Origin: Faecalibacterium taiwanense
GTDB lineage: Bacteria; Bacillota; Clostridia; Oscillospirales; Ruminococcaceae
Assembly (NCBI RefSeq): GCF_036632915.2
Contig: NZ_CP155552.1
Location: 62,001-126,000, forward strand
Direction of reading: 5' to 3'
DNA: 64,000 nucleotides
The notes beneath the pieces were generated by a model. That model saw only the letters and a list, made by a program, of their open reading frames with translations, was not told the origin of the DNA and did no database searches. This document shows, piece after piece, positions 1-8,544 of this stretch (the first letter of the stretch is position 1; each line of letters opens with the position of its first letter). Position numbers and translations under genes: made by a program.

Positions 1-130
1 TATTACCTTCCTCATTTTTAACATTTTATGGGAATATCGTTGTTTCTTATCATAACATATCCGCAGACTATTTTCCACAGGCAAAAAACGTGGTATACTT
101 ATTTTTAAACTGGGTGTGTATCCCTTTTCG

Positions 131-190
131 ATTTTAAATAGCCTCCGCTTTCGCTCTGGCTATGTTCAGCGGAATCCAGATTTTTTATTT
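131..190 (-). repeat. Partial tail of the variable-palindrome element (copy G)
   Basis: Read on the minus strand, this stretch matches the constant tail of the element described at 390-500: a run rich in AAATAAAAA, then TTCCGCTGAA, then a small hairpin of the form TAGCC...GGCTA, then TTTAAAATCG. I see no 16-bp palindrome beside it, so the copy is partial. Positions 1-130 upstream hold nothing I can call. Confidence 0.55.
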
Positions 191-204
191 CGCGTTTGTC
201 GCGG

Positions 205-330
205 CCTGCGGAACTTGTCGGGGCAAGGCCCCGCCATCTGCTGACGCAGACCGCTCGCCGCTTAAAAGCCCCACCGGGGCTTTCATTGCTGCGCAAACGC
301 GGGCCGCTCCAAACGCATTTTCACCAGAAG
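205..330. repeat. Intergenic repeat segment shared with 49100-49210
   Basis: The segment contains a short hairpin (AAAGCCCC...GGGGCTTT) flanked by CGGCTTA-like and TTCAT sequence. A close relative occurs near 49119-49160 beside another element copy, so both look like parts of a composite repeat. No coding potential was recognised. Confidence 0.4.
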
Positions 331-389
331 GGCCGAAACCGGCAGATGCAGTAAAATCTCTTTTGTTGTTGGCCTTTACGGCCCCTTGC

Positions 390-500
390 GTGAAAAAGCA
401 GAATTGGAACGACCGCAGTCGTTCCAATTCTGCAAAAATAAAAATAAATTTTCCGCTGAATATGGCCAGAGCCTGCGGCGGCCATTTTAAATCGTCAAAC
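390..500 (+). repeat. Variable-palindrome element, copy A
   Basis: After GTGAAAAA comes a perfect inverted repeat at 398-433: 16-nt arms (GCAGAATTGGAACGAC and its complement) around the loop CGCA. It is followed by AAAAATAAAAATAA, TTTTCCGCTGAATATGG and a second small hairpin (ATGGCC...GGCCAT), ending TTTAAATCGTC. The same frame with a different palindrome recurs at about 23314, 48656, 56816 and 57019. It lies just upstream of the alaX-like gene. Confidence 0.75.
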
Positions 501-528
501 TGCACCCTGAACAGGAGGTACCCGCGCC

Positions 529-1845
529 ATGCAGCGCACAGAAAAATACTTTGAACAGGACGCTTTCCGCACCCAGTGCGAGAGCATCATCCTTGCCGCA
601 GAGCCGGACGAAAAGACCGGCGGCGGGCGCATTGCGCTGGACGGCACGGTGTTCTACCCGGAGGGCGGCGGTCAGCCTGCCGACCGGGGCACCCTGACCC
701 TGCCGGACGGCACCACGCTGAATGTGACCGATGTGCACGAGCATGACGGCATCCTCTGGCACAGCGTGGACGCCCTGCCGGAAAGTGCCGTTCCCGGCAC
801 TGCCGTTTCCGGCTGCATCGACTGGGAATGGCGGTTTGACAAAATGCAGCAGCACACCGGTGAGCACATCCTTTCCGGCATCCTGCACCAGATGTTCGGG
901 GCCGAGAACGTGGGCTTCCACATCGGTTCCGAGGCTGTGCGCATGGACACCAGCGTGCCCATTTCTGCCGAGGGCCTGCAGGCAGCCGAGCTTGCCGCCA
1001 ACCGCATCGTGTGGCAGGATGTGCCGGTGCTGGTCAGCTACCCCACCCGGGAGGAGCTTGCCGCCCTTGTCTACCGCTCCAAAAAGGAGATCGAAGGGCA
1101 GGTGCGCATCGTGACCATTCCCGGTGCGGATGTCTGCGCCTGCTGCGGCACTCACACCCGCACCACCGGACAGGTGGGACAGATCAAAATTCTGGCCAGC
1201 GAGAACTACAAGGGCGGCGTGCGGCTGAGCGTGGTGTGCGGCCAGCGGGCATTGCTTGCTGCACAGGCTATGCGCCAGCGGCAGGCAGAGATCGGGGCGC
1301 TGCTCTCGGCCAAGGCCGACCAGACCGCTGTGGCGGTGCATCGCGTCTACGATGAGTATACTGCGCTCAAGTTTACACACTTTGGTGTATGTTCTCAGCT
1401 GTTCGATGCACTTGCCCAGCTGGCAAACCCCGGTGAGGATGCCATCCGCACAGTGCCCGGCCTTGACCCGGACGGCCTGCACCGGCTGGCGGTGCGCCTG
1501 ACCGAAGCCACCACCGGTCTCTGCGCCGCCCTGACCCCCACCGAAAAGGGCACCGGCTACTGCATTGCGCAGGCAGACGGCGATGTGCGCGCCCTGACCA
1601 AAGCCCTGAACGCCGCCCTGAACGGACGCGGCGGCGGCAAGCCCGGCATCTGTCAGGGCAGCTGCGCCGCTGCACCGGAACAGGTGGAGGAATTTTGCGG
1701 GAGCAAAACCGGTAAGCATCCTCGCCCTCTCCGTCTTTGCTTCGCAAAGCCACCTCTCCCAAAGGGAGAGGCTTTGGCAGTACGGAAAACCTTCCGGCTT
1801 TGCCAAGGGCTCCCCCTTTGGGGGAGCTGGCGCGTCAGCGCCTGA
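529..1845 (+). CDS. Alanyl-tRNA editing protein (AlaX/AlaRS editing-domain family), probably frameshifted near its end
   Basis: This is a stand-alone homologue of the alanyl-tRNA synthetase editing domain, expected to hydrolyse Ser-tRNA(Ala) or Gly-tRNA(Ala). The zinc and catalytic motifs are visible: HTGEH near residues 109-113 and CCGTH near 205-209. A DHHA1-type Gly-rich stretch (GRGGGKP) lies near residue 365. The ATG at 529 has AGGAGG eight bases upstream. As read, the frame runs into the repeat at 1721-1854. Adding one T to TTTT at 1693-1696 gives a natural ending (EEFLREQNR, stop at 1713-1715) and a 395-aa protein. The real gene is therefore probably 529-1715, and the last 40 or so residues as read are repeat sequence. 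It is the first gene of a cluster with trmB. Confidence 0.85.
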   Translation: MQRTEKYFEQDAFRTQCESIILAAEPDEKTGGGRIALDGTVFYPEGGGQPADRGTLTLPDGTTLNVTDVHEHDGILWHSVDALPESAVPGTAVSGCIDWEWRFDKMQQHTGEHILSGILHQMFGAENVGFHIGSEAVRMDTSVPISAEGLQAAELAANRIVWQDVPVLVSYPTREELAALVYRSKKEIEGQVRIVTIPGADVCACCGTHTRTTGQVGQIKILASENYKGGVRLSVVCGQRALLAAQAMRQRQAEIGALLSAKADQTAVAVHRVYDEYTALKFTHFGVCSQLFDALAQLANPGEDAIRTVPGLDPDGLHRLAVRLTEATTGLCAALTPTEKGTGYCIAQADGDVRALTKALNAALNGRGGGKPGICQGSCAAAPEQVEEFCGSKTGKHPRPLRLCFAKPPLPKGEALAVRKTFRLCQGLPLWGSWRVSA

Positions 1846-1854
1846 GAGGGCGAG
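1721..1854. repeat. MITE-like repeat, type A, copy 1
   Basis: A 134-bp non-coding unit bounded by perfect 11-bp terminal inverted repeats (CTCGCCCTCTC / GAGAGGGCGAG). Inside are short hairpins (CCTCTCCC/GGGAGAGG, GCTCCCCC/GGGGGAGC). The same unit occurs at 19173-19301 and, diverged, at 63563-63693. It separates the alaX-like gene from trmB. Confidence 0.8.
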
Positions 1855-1884
1855 CCACGTTAATTTTAAGGAGAACAACAAACT

Positions 1885-2661
1885 ATGAGAATGCGTTTCA
1901 AACCCTATGCCCACGACGAGCTGATGGCAGCCGATTTCCATGTCCACGAGCCGCTGATCTGGGGCGGCAGGTGGCACGCCCAGTACGCCCGCCCGGAGCA
2001 GCCCTTTGTGCTGGAACTGGGCTGCGGCAAGGGCGGCTTCATCTCCCAGTTGGCCTGCGCCCACCCGGAAAACAACTATCTGGGCATTGATATCACCGAT
2101 AAGGTGCTCATCCTCGCCAAGCGCAAGATCGAAGCCGCCTATCAGGCTGCAGGCCGCCCCATCGACAACGTGAAGATCATGAGCACCGACATCGAGCGCA
2201 TCAAGGGGGTCATTACCGCCGAGGATACGGTCAGCCGCATCTACATCAACTTCTGCAATCCGTGGAGCAAGAACGGCTCTTCCCACAAGCACCGCCTCAC
2301 CTACCCGCGCCAGCTCATCAACTACCGTGAGTTCCTCAAGGACGGCGGCGAGATCTACTTCAAGACCGACGACGATGATCTGTTCCGCGACAGTCTGGAA
2401 TACTTCCCCGCTTCCGGCTACGACATCGAGTGGATGACCTTTGACCTCCATGAGAACGAGCCGGAGTGGAACATCCGCACCGAACACGAGGGCATGTTCA
2501 CCGAAATGGGCATCAAGATCAAGGCCCTGATCGCCCGCAAGGACCCGGACCCCGCCAGCGTGACCTGGATCGAGCCGAAGATCCTCAAGCGTCAGGCCCG
2601 CGAAGCGGCCGAGGCCGAGGCTGCTGCCAAGGCTGCACAGGAAGGCGAAGGCAATGAATGA
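1885..2661 (+). CDS. trmB: tRNA (guanine-N7-)-methyltransferase TrmB
   Basis: A SAM-dependent methyltransferase that makes m7G46 in the variable loop of tRNA. The SAM-binding motif LELGCGKG lies near residues 45-52 and the acidic GIDITDK motif follows about 25 residues later. The family PWSKN-like motif (NPWSKNGSSHKHR) and a C-terminal TEHEGMFTEMG segment support the call. At 258 aa it is slightly longer than typical because of an Ala/Glu-rich tail. AAGGAG precedes the ATG. The stop overlaps the start of the next gene, suggesting translational coupling. Confidence 0.93.
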   Translation: MRMRFKPYAHDELMAADFHVHEPLIWGGRWHAQYARPEQPFVLELGCGKGGFISQLACAHPENNYLGIDITDKVLILAKRKIEAAYQAAGRPIDNVKIMSTDIERIKGVITAEDTVSRIYINFCNPWSKNGSSHKHRLTYPRQLINYREFLKDGGEIYFKTDDDDLFRDSLEYFPASGYDIEWMTFDLHENEPEWNIRTEHEGMFTEMGIKIKALIARKDPDPASVTWIEPKILKRQAREAAEAEAAAKAAQEGEGNE

Positions 2662-2833
2662 CCCCTGCGAGATCTGCCTGAACAATGTGCAGGACGAGTA
2701 CGGCAGCTGGTACTGTGCTCAGGGCGGCTGTCTGGACGAGGACGAGATGGCCCGCTATCTTTCCCGCAGCACAGCTGCCTGCCCGTTCTTTGAGCCGGGC
2801 GATGAATACAAGATCGTACAAAAACAGAACTGA
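2654..2833 (+). CDS. Small cysteine-rich protein, 59 aa, function unknown
   Basis: The ATG lies inside the last codons of trmB (8-base overlap), which argues for coupled translation. The protein begins MNDPCEICLNN and contains two further cysteines (WYCAQGGC) and a late CPFF. Four or five cysteines in 59 residues suggest a metal site (zinc or iron-sulfur). Similar short Cys-rich proteins are common in Clostridia, but I cannot assign a function. It was identified from its position, coding continuity and the overlap. Confidence 0.7.
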   Translation: MNDPCEICLNNVQDEYGSWYCAQGGCLDEDEMARYLSRSTAACPFFEPGDEYKIVQKQN

Positions 2834-2869
2834 CCTGCACAGCAGCATGATTCTCACAGGAGGTGTTTT

Positions 2870-3973
2870 ATGCTCAACTTTCTCACGACCACCACAGTAT
2901 GCGGCTTTTCGCTGTATCATGTGCTGGCCTTCTTCCTCATTTATTCCTGCACCGGCTGGTGTCTGGAGGTCATCTTTGCCGCCGCCACCACCGGTCAGCT
3001 GGTGAACCGCGGCTTTCTCAACGGCCCGGTGTGCCCCATTTACGGCTTCGGCATGATCATTGTGCTGTTCACCCTGACCCCTTTGCAGGACAGCGTCCTG
3101 CTGCTGTACATCGGCGGTGTCATCCTGCCCAGTGCGCTGGAACTGGTAGGCGGCTGGGCACTGTATAAGCTCTATCACACCCGCTGGTGGGACTACAGTG
3201 ACTTTCCCTTCAACATCGGCGGCTACATCTGTCTGGAATTCAGCCTGCTGTGGGGCGTGGGCACGCTGGTGGTCATGCGCATCGTCCACCCGGTCGTCGC
3301 CGGTCTTGTGGATATGGTCCCGCCCTTTGTGGGCTTTGTCGTTATGTGTGTGCTCTATGCAGTCTACGCGGCAGACGTAGTCGTTACGGCCTTTGCCGCC
3401 TCCGGTCTGGCCAAGACGCTGGATGCCATGGAGCAGCTGGCCGACAGTATCCATGCCGTCAGCGATGCCATGACCCAGCTGCTGGGCACCACCACCCTGA
3501 ACGCCGACCAGAAGCTGGACGAGCAGCGCCTGCAGCTCAAGCTTGCTGCCGCTGAGGCCCGCGAAGCCGCACCGAAAAAGCGCGCCCTGCGTGAAACGCT
3601 GGCCGCCGTCCGTGCCAAGACCGAAGAGGCCCGCGAGGCCGCAAAGCGTGCTTCCGAGATCGCCAAGCTCAACACGGCCGAAGCCGCCAAGGCTGCACAG
3701 CTGGCCGCCAAGGGCACGATGGAGCGCGCTGCCGAGCTGCTGCGTCTGGAACAGCTGGCCGAGGAGCTGCAGGCCCGCAGCGATGAAATGCAGGCCCAGC
3801 TGCTGCGCACCCCCCGCATCGTTGGCCCGCGCCGCATGCTGCGCGCCTTCCCCGGCCTGAAGCATGGCGTAAAAAAGACCACCCTCAAGGCCCTGCGCCT
3901 TGGTCTTGCCCGCCGGGAAAGCCCCGAAGAAGAACCGAAGAAAAACGGCTCCGACACTCGCAAGGATGCCTGA
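2870..3973 (+). CDS. Putative ABC-transporter-permease-like membrane protein (CmpB/PF06541 type) with coiled-coil tail
   Basis: The first 190 residues form about five hydrophobic segments with the family hallmarks GWCLEV, NRGFLNGPVCPIYGFG and a WWDYSD...NIGGYICL motif. These are characteristic of proteins annotated as putative ABC transporter permeases in Firmicutes, though a transport role is unproven. The C-terminal half (from about residue 220) is Ala/Glu/Lys/Arg-rich and probably a long coiled coil in the cytoplasm. AGGAGGTG precedes the ATG. It is the last gene of the cluster and is followed by a terminator. Confidence 0.75.
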   Translation: MLNFLTTTTVCGFSLYHVLAFFLIYSCTGWCLEVIFAAATTGQLVNRGFLNGPVCPIYGFGMIIVLFTLTPLQDSVLLLYIGGVILPSALELVGGWALYKLYHTRWWDYSDFPFNIGGYICLEFSLLWGVGTLVVMRIVHPVVAGLVDMVPPFVGFVVMCVLYAVYAADVVVTAFAASGLAKTLDAMEQLADSIHAVSDAMTQLLGTTTLNADQKLDEQRLQLKLAAAEAREAAPKKRALRETLAAVRAKTEEAREAAKRASEIAKLNTAEAAKAAQLAAKGTMERAAELLRLEQLAEELQARSDEMQAQLLRTPRIVGPRRMLRAFPGLKHGVKKTTLKALRLGLARRESPEEEPKKNGSDTRKDA

Positions 3974-3985
3974 GACCGCTGCCCA

Positions 3986-4019
3986 AAAGACCGCTGCACA
4001 GGAATGCAGCGGTCTTTTT
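3986..4019 (+). terminator. Rho-independent terminator
   Basis: AAGACCGCTGCA pairs with TGCAGCGGTCTT around CAGGAA, followed by a T run. It closes the operon ending at 3973. Confidence 0.85.
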
Positions 4020-4172
4020 ATGCCCCGCCTTTCGGACCCGTCCGGCGTTCCGTTCTTTTTGCCGCAATGTCGCAATGTTTTAAATATCTATTTTCAAAGG
4101 TTTAAAATCGTGCTATACTGTTTTCTAAAATGCCATATTTTGTCGAAAACATCCAACAGCGAGGGATTTATC

Positions 4173-6488
4173 ATGTCCGAAGAACTGAAGTCGAATGAAA
4201 ATGTCGGCGCACTGCAACCCGATGCACTTGCACAGATCGCATCGGTAGACCCCAGCCCGGCCGTGGGCGGTGTGCACCGCTTTACTCCGGCCATGCTCGG
4301 CCGTCTCAAGAAGCAGCGTCAGCTGCTGAGCGAGCTGGAGCACGCCCTGAAAAATCACGAGTTCTGCTTCTTTCTGCAGCCCAAGTGCAACAGCATGACC
4401 CGCGCCATCGTGGGCATGGAAGCACTGGTGCGCTGGAACCACCCCACCCGCGGCTGCGTGCCCCCGTCTGAGTTCATGCCCCTGCTGGAAAGCACCGGCC
4501 TTGTGACCCAGCTGGATCAGTACATCTGGGAGTCTGTCTGCAAGACCCTGCACAAGTGGCAGGAGAGCGGCAGCAATCTTGTGCCTGTATCTGTGAATGT
4601 TTCCGTGGTGGATATCGTCAATCTGGACGTGCCGCAGATCTTCTCCAACCTTGTGGAAAAGTATCAGCTGGAGCCCAAGCTCCTGCTGGCCGAGATCACC
4701 GAGACCATGCTGGCCGAAAACGCTTCTCTGGTGGAAAACACCATCCAGGGCCTGCACCGCAAAGGTTTCTCTGTGATGATGGACGACTTTGGCAGCGGCT
4801 ATTCTTCGCTGAATATGCTCAAGGACACCAACGTGGATGCCATCAAGCTGGACATGAAGCTCATCGACATGAACCAGCAGAACCGCAGCAAGGGCGTGCA
4901 GATCGTGGAATCGGTGGTGGATATGGCCCACCGCCTGAATCTGCCCATCATCGCCGAGGGCGTGGAAACGCCGGAGCAGGTCTCCATGCTACAGGCCGCC
5001 GACTGCCTGTATACGCAGGGCTATTATTTCTACAAGCCCATGCCGGTGGAGAACGCCGAGGCCCTGCTGGCCCAGCCCAACAGCGAGGATTACTGGGATA
5101 TGCGCCGCGACCTGATGCGCCGCGACCTGATGCGCCATGACCGCCGGGTCCCCGTCTCCGACAGTGAGCAGACCGCACTGGCACTGCAGGCCTACCAGAT
5201 CTTTGCGGATAATGTGCTGGAGCTTTCCCTGCTGAATCTTTCCACCGGCGAATACCGGGTCATCAAGCGGGATTCACGCCTGCCCGGTGCCGGTTCGGAC
5301 ACCGAGGAGGACTTTGCCGCTTACTGTGAGCGCATGGTGACGAACAAGGTGATCCACCCGGACGACGCGGAGATGTTCACCGACCAGACCGATCTGGAGA
5401 CCCTGCGCTCCGCTGTTTTCAGCACCCAGCAGCCGGAGGCCTACCGCTTCCGCAAAAACGTGTCCGGCCAGTTCGTGTGGATCACCATGGAATTTCTGCC
5501 CTGCCGCAACTGCTGCGCCCAGAACCCATGGGCCACCGTGGTGGTGCGTGAGGATGCACAGGCCGACCATCTCAGCGAGGAGCTGGACTTCTCCTACAGC
5601 CACGACACCCTGACTGGCCTGCTGAACCGCAGCCTCTTCGAGACCGATCTGCGGACGCTGCAGTCCAGCGAATACGACTCCATGGTGTGCACCTACATCG
5701 ATGTGGTGGGCCTGCACGAGATCAACAACCATCTGGGCCACCGCAGCGGCGATGCCATGCTCTGCTTCATTGCCAATGCGGCCCGCAAGTTCTTTGTTTC
5801 CAGCCGCATCTACCGCATCGGCGGTGACGAATTCGTGATCTTCACCCCGAACCAGCCGCCCTACAGCGTGTGGGTGGCTGTGGACAAGATGCGTGCTTTC
5901 CTGCGCGAGAAGGAATATGAGATCTCGGTGGGCATCCAGAGCACCAACAACCTGCACCGGCTGGACGATGCCATGAATCAGGCCGAAGCTGCCATGCGGC
6001 AGGACAAGCAGGCCTATTATGCCCGCAACGGCCAGGAGCGCCAGCTGCGGGGCCTGAACGAGAAGCTGGAGCAGACCCTGACCGAAAAGCGGGATGCCGA
6101 GCATTTCCTGCGGGTCCTTGCCCCCAAGTACAAGAGCGTGTTCGTTGTGGATCTGAAGACCGACCGTATGCGCGGCGTGATCGTCCCGGACTATTTCCAG
6201 AAAATTCTGGACACCTCCGGCGGCTCTTTCCTCGCCGTTCTGCAGCAGTACCGTGATACGCAGGTGCAGCCCGCCTACCGCGAGAGTCTGGCGGACCTGC
6301 TGGACTACAACTATATCCGCAGCAAGGTCCTGACCGGCGACATCGTGGAGCACACCTATAAAAAGACCGACGACACCACCTTCCGCGTCAAGGTGACACC
6401 CTACTCCAGGAGTGGCTCTCATATCGATGAAACGCTCTGGATCTTCTCGGATGAAGGGGCATCCCTTACCCCTCCCCAGACAAAATAA
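4173..6488 (+). CDS. EAL-GGDEF protein, cyclic-di-GMP metabolism
   Basis: A 771-aa soluble protein with an N-terminal EAL phosphodiesterase domain (about residues 55-295) and a central GGDEF domain (about 470-600). The EAL domain keeps its catalytic set: EALVRW at 83-88, NVS near 142, EITE near 174, DDFGSGYSS at 204-212, AEGVE at 261-265 and QGYYFYKPM at 282-290. The GGDEF motif is intact near 550-554. The order EAL-first is the reverse of the usual GGDEF-EAL. No membrane segment or classical sensor is seen; a PAS-like segment may lie at about 330-460 and another at about 640-760. The ATG at 4173 is chosen for its GAGGGA site; upstream codons lie in terminator sequence. Confidence 0.88.
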   Translation: MSEELKSNENVGALQPDALAQIASVDPSPAVGGVHRFTPAMLGRLKKQRQLLSELEHALKNHEFCFFLQPKCNSMTRAIVGMEALVRWNHPTRGCVPPSEFMPLLESTGLVTQLDQYIWESVCKTLHKWQESGSNLVPVSVNVSVVDIVNLDVPQIFSNLVEKYQLEPKLLLAEITETMLAENASLVENTIQGLHRKGFSVMMDDFGSGYSSLNMLKDTNVDAIKLDMKLIDMNQQNRSKGVQIVESVVDMAHRLNLPIIAEGVETPEQVSMLQAADCLYTQGYYFYKPMPVENAEALLAQPNSEDYWDMRRDLMRRDLMRHDRRVPVSDSEQTALALQAYQIFADNVLELSLLNLSTGEYRVIKRDSRLPGAGSDTEEDFAAYCERMVTNKVIHPDDAEMFTDQTDLETLRSAVFSTQQPEAYRFRKNVSGQFVWITMEFLPCRNCCAQNPWATVVVREDAQADHLSEELDFSYSHDTLTGLLNRSLFETDLRTLQSSEYDSMVCTYIDVVGLHEINNHLGHRSGDAMLCFIANAARKFFVSSRIYRIGGDEFVIFTPNQPPYSVWVAVDKMRAFLREKEYEISVGIQSTNNLHRLDDAMNQAEAAMRQDKQAYYARNGQERQLRGLNEKLEQTLTEKRDAEHFLRVLAPKYKSVFVVDLKTDRMRGVIVPDYFQKILDTSGGSFLAVLQQYRDTQVQPAYRESLADLLDYNYIRSKVLTGDIVEHTYKKTDDTTFRVKVTPYSRSGSHIDETLWIFSDEGASLTPPQTK

Positions 6489-6495
6489 GTGACTA

Positions 6496-6541
6496 AAGAA
6501 AAAGAGACGGCTGATTTGAACGATCAGCCGTCTCTTTTTAG
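6496..6541 (+). terminator. Bidirectional terminator
   Basis: AAAGAGACGGCTGAT and ATCAGCCGTCTCTTT form a strong stem with A and T runs on either side. It lies between the convergent genes ending at 6488 and 6543 and can serve both. Confidence 0.85.
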
Positions 6542-6542
6542 T

Positions 6543-7463
6543 TTATGCCCACAGATTTTCCGGGTACTGGCCCTCTGCCGTTTTGCGGGCGATGGCTTCC
6601 ACCACCAGCGGCTTGTCCTCACGGTAGGTGACGCCGTACCATTTATCCGTGCTGCGCAGCACCTGAATTTTTGCCTTGCCCTCTTCGATCAGCTCCGTGA
6701 CCACCAGCGGCAGGAAATACTCACACTTGAGCGGGTTTTTAGGCAGATTTTCGGTCAGCCAGCCCGCAAAGCGCTGCTCGGCTTCGTCCAGAAAGCTTTT
6801 GCCGAAGCCCCACAGGTTCATGCTCACCGGGGTATCGCCGGGCAGATCGGTCCAGCTTGCGCCGCCGTCCTCGGTGAAGTGTACGCCGTTTTCGTACGTT
6901 TCAATGCGGGTGCGTTCGGTCACACTGTGCAGGGTGCCGTCGGGTTCGGTCACGCATACGCCGCGGGCCACGCTGCCGTTCTCGGAGACAGTGTTCCGGA
7001 GCAGATAGCTTACCATGCAGTAGTCGTAATAGCTGCCGTCCTCGTGGGTGGACAGGTAATCATACATCACCCGGAAGGCCTCCGGGCCGTAATAATCATC
7101 GGCATTGATGACTGCAAACGGGCCGTCGATGAGGTCCTTTGCAGCCAGAACGGCGTGGCAGGTGCCCCAGGGCTTGACACGGCCCTCCGGCACGGCAAAG
7201 CCTGCGGGCAGCTCATCCAGCTGCTGGAAGGCGTATTTCACGTTCATGGCCTTGGATACACGCTCGCCGATGGCTGCCTTGAAAGCATCCTCGATCTCAT
7301 GCTTGATAACAAAGATCACCGTCTCAAAGCCTGCGCGGCGGGCATCGTAAAGGGAATAATCCACGATCACCTGACCGTTCGGCCCCACCGGGTCGATCTG
7401 CTTCATGCCGCCGTAGCGGCTGCCCATGCCAGCCGCCATGACTACCAGTACCGGTTTGTTCAT
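6543..7463 (-). CDS. Sugar-phosphate nucleotidyltransferase family protein
   Basis: A 306-aa NTP_transferase-fold protein. The N-terminal nucleotide-binding signature is VVMAAGMGSRYGG (about residues 6-18) with the conserved Lys shortly after (MKQIDPVGPNGQ), and the metal-binding INADDYYG motif is near 117-124. These features resemble UDP/dTDP-glucose pyrophosphorylases, but the nucleotide and sugar cannot be read from sequence. It stands alone and converges on the EAL-GGDEF gene. AGGAACC precedes the ATG on the minus strand. Confidence 0.8.
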   Translation of the reverse strand: MNKPVLVVMAAGMGSRYGGMKQIDPVGPNGQVIVDYSLYDARRAGFETVIFVIKHEIEDAFKAAIGERVSKAMNVKYAFQQLDELPAGFAVPEGRVKPWGTCHAVLAAKDLIDGPFAVINADDYYGPEAFRVMYDYLSTHEDGSYYDYCMVSYLLRNTVSENGSVARGVCVTEPDGTLHSVTERTRIETYENGVHFTEDGGASWTDLPGDTPVSMNLWGFGKSFLDEAEQRFAGWLTENLPKNPLKCEYFLPLVVTELIEEGKAKIQVLRSTDKWYGVTYREDKPLVVEAIARKTAEGQYPENLWA

Positions 7464-7548
7464 ATAAGGTTCCTCCCGTATCTGAGCCGCAGCCGCGGCA
7501 GAATATTTATTGTCTCATTATACTCCATTTTGGACAGAAAAACAATTT

Positions 7549-7602
7549 GAAATGGCTCCGCCTCGCTCTGCCATTTTTCAATCGTCCCTTCGTTCAGCAA
7601 GT
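7549..7602 (-). repeat. Tail-only fragment of the variable-palindrome element (copy F)
   Basis: On the minus strand this reads GACGATTGAAAAATGGCAGAG...GGAGCCATTTC, matching the small tail hairpin and the ATTTTAAATCGTC end of the full element. No palindrome is present. Confidence 0.5.
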
Positions 7603-7641
7603 TAAAATTTCCAAAATATGCAATTTATTCTTGCAAAAGTA

Positions 7642-7670
7642 TTGTTTTTGCCATGTAAATATTGTATAAT
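7642..7670 (+). promoter_or_regulatory. Sigma-A type promoter
   Basis: TTGTTT, a 17-bp spacer and a perfect TATAAT at 7665-7670. It would start transcription near 7677, about 80 nt upstream of the membrane protein gene at 7760. Confidence 0.65.
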
Positions 7671-7759
7671 GGCGGCATCAATGCAGGTTTTACCTGTCAA
7701 AAAGTGTCCTTTAGTGAAAGCGAAGCTTTCCAACACGATCAAGAAAGAGGTATTTTATC

Positions 7760-8281
7760 ATGAATGAAGCCGTTACCAAGCGCTTTCTGCTGTATTTCCG
7801 CCTGATGCTGCTGGTGTGGATCCTGATCGCCAATGCCATCATCCATGTGACCGGCCTGGAGTACAGCTGGCTGATCTTTCTGAGCAATATCATGATGTTC
7901 ACGCTGGAAGGCGATGTGAAGGATCGCTTCGTCACCGTTGAGCTGGGTGGTCTTGTGGGCCTGATCCTCACTGTGATCGCTCTGCTTTCCATCACGGCCC
8001 TGACCCCGGTGCTGGGCGGCTTCTTCGGCTTCCTCATCCCGCTGGCCGTGGTGCTGTTCATCCTCATCATCCTGCACCCCTACGCACCCAAGGTGCTGAA
8101 CAACGTGGGCTTTGCCTACCTGACTGTGGCCTGCATCGACACCACCGCTCTGGCCACCCACCTGCCCCAGTTCTTCATCACCTTCATCGTGGGTTCCATT
8201 CTCTTCAACGGCGTGTGCGTGCTGCTGATGAAGCCTGCCAAGGCTCTGGCCGTCAAGAGCGTCCAGAAGGAAAACGTGTAA
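7760..8281 (+). CDS. Small integral membrane protein, function unknown
   Basis: 173 aa with about five hydrophobic segments (residues about 9-30, 36-52, 61-85, 90-112 and 130-155) and short charged ends. The acidic EGDVKDRF loop between helices 2 and 3 is distinctive, but I cannot place the family. It has its own promoter and a strong terminator after it, so it is probably monocistronic. AAGAGG lies upstream of the ATG. Confidence 0.7.
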   Translation: MNEAVTKRFLLYFRLMLLVWILIANAIIHVTGLEYSWLIFLSNIMMFTLEGDVKDRFVTVELGGLVGLILTVIALLSITALTPVLGGFFGFLIPLAVVLFILIILHPYAPKVLNNVGFAYLTVACIDTTALATHLPQFFITFIVGSILFNGVCVLLMKPAKALAVKSVQKENV

Positions 8282-8308
8282 CTCTCTTTACGGAGTATAT
8301 AACATAAG

Positions 8309-8345
8309 CGAAGGCCCCGTTCCGATCGGAACAGGGCCTTCCCGT
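8309..8345 (+). terminator. Rho-independent terminator
   Basis: GAAGGCCCCGTTCCGA and TCGGAACAGGGCCTTC form a near-perfect stem following the membrane protein gene. Confidence 0.8.
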
Positions 8346-8369
8346 TTATGTGTTGTTATTTGCCGAAAA

Positions 8370-8398
8370 TTGCACACTGTCGATTTTTGTGCTATACT
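8370..8398 (+). promoter_or_regulatory. Promoter of the toxin-like microgene
   Basis: TTGCAC, a 17-bp spacer and TATACT. The predicted start near 8405 leaves a leader of about 40 nt before the AGGGGGTGA ribosome site. Confidence 0.75.
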
Positions 8399-8445
8399 GG
8401 TCGCGCTGCCCTTCCCATTCTGGCATCAGAAGGGGGTGAGGACCG

Positions 8446-8544
8446 ATGAACTCAATTTTAGGCAACTTTCTCGTGGCTGTCGCAGCGCAGGTAACGGCAA
8501 ACTATCTGTGCAAGTGGCTTGATAGTCACCGCAAGGGCAAGTAA
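8446..8544 (+). CDS. Candidate type I toxin: 32-aa membrane microprotein
   Basis: The 32-aa product has one hydrophobic helix (about residues 3-21) and a basic tail after CKWLD. This plan recalls the short hydrophobic toxins of Firmicutes type I toxin-antitoxin systems and a common clostridial family of microproteins ending in YYICKWLD-like motifs. It has a very strong ribosome site (AGGGGGTGA), a near-consensus promoter, its own terminator and a convergent antisense promoter just beyond. The toxin role is inferred from architecture and not demonstrated. Confidence 0.7.
   Translation: MNSILGNFLVAVAAQVTANYLCKWLDSHRKGK

Noticed and set aside
1716..1845. C-terminal extension of the alaX-like protein encoded by the repeat
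   Set aside because: At first it looked like a repeat inserted into the gene. One extra T at 1693-1696 gives a natural stop before the repeat, so the extension is probably an artefact.
487..2685. Long open frame on the minus strand opposite the alaX-like gene and trmB
   Set aside because: It is antisense to two recognisable genes, has low-complexity His/Gly/Val-rich translation and no family features; such shadows are common in GC-rich DNA.
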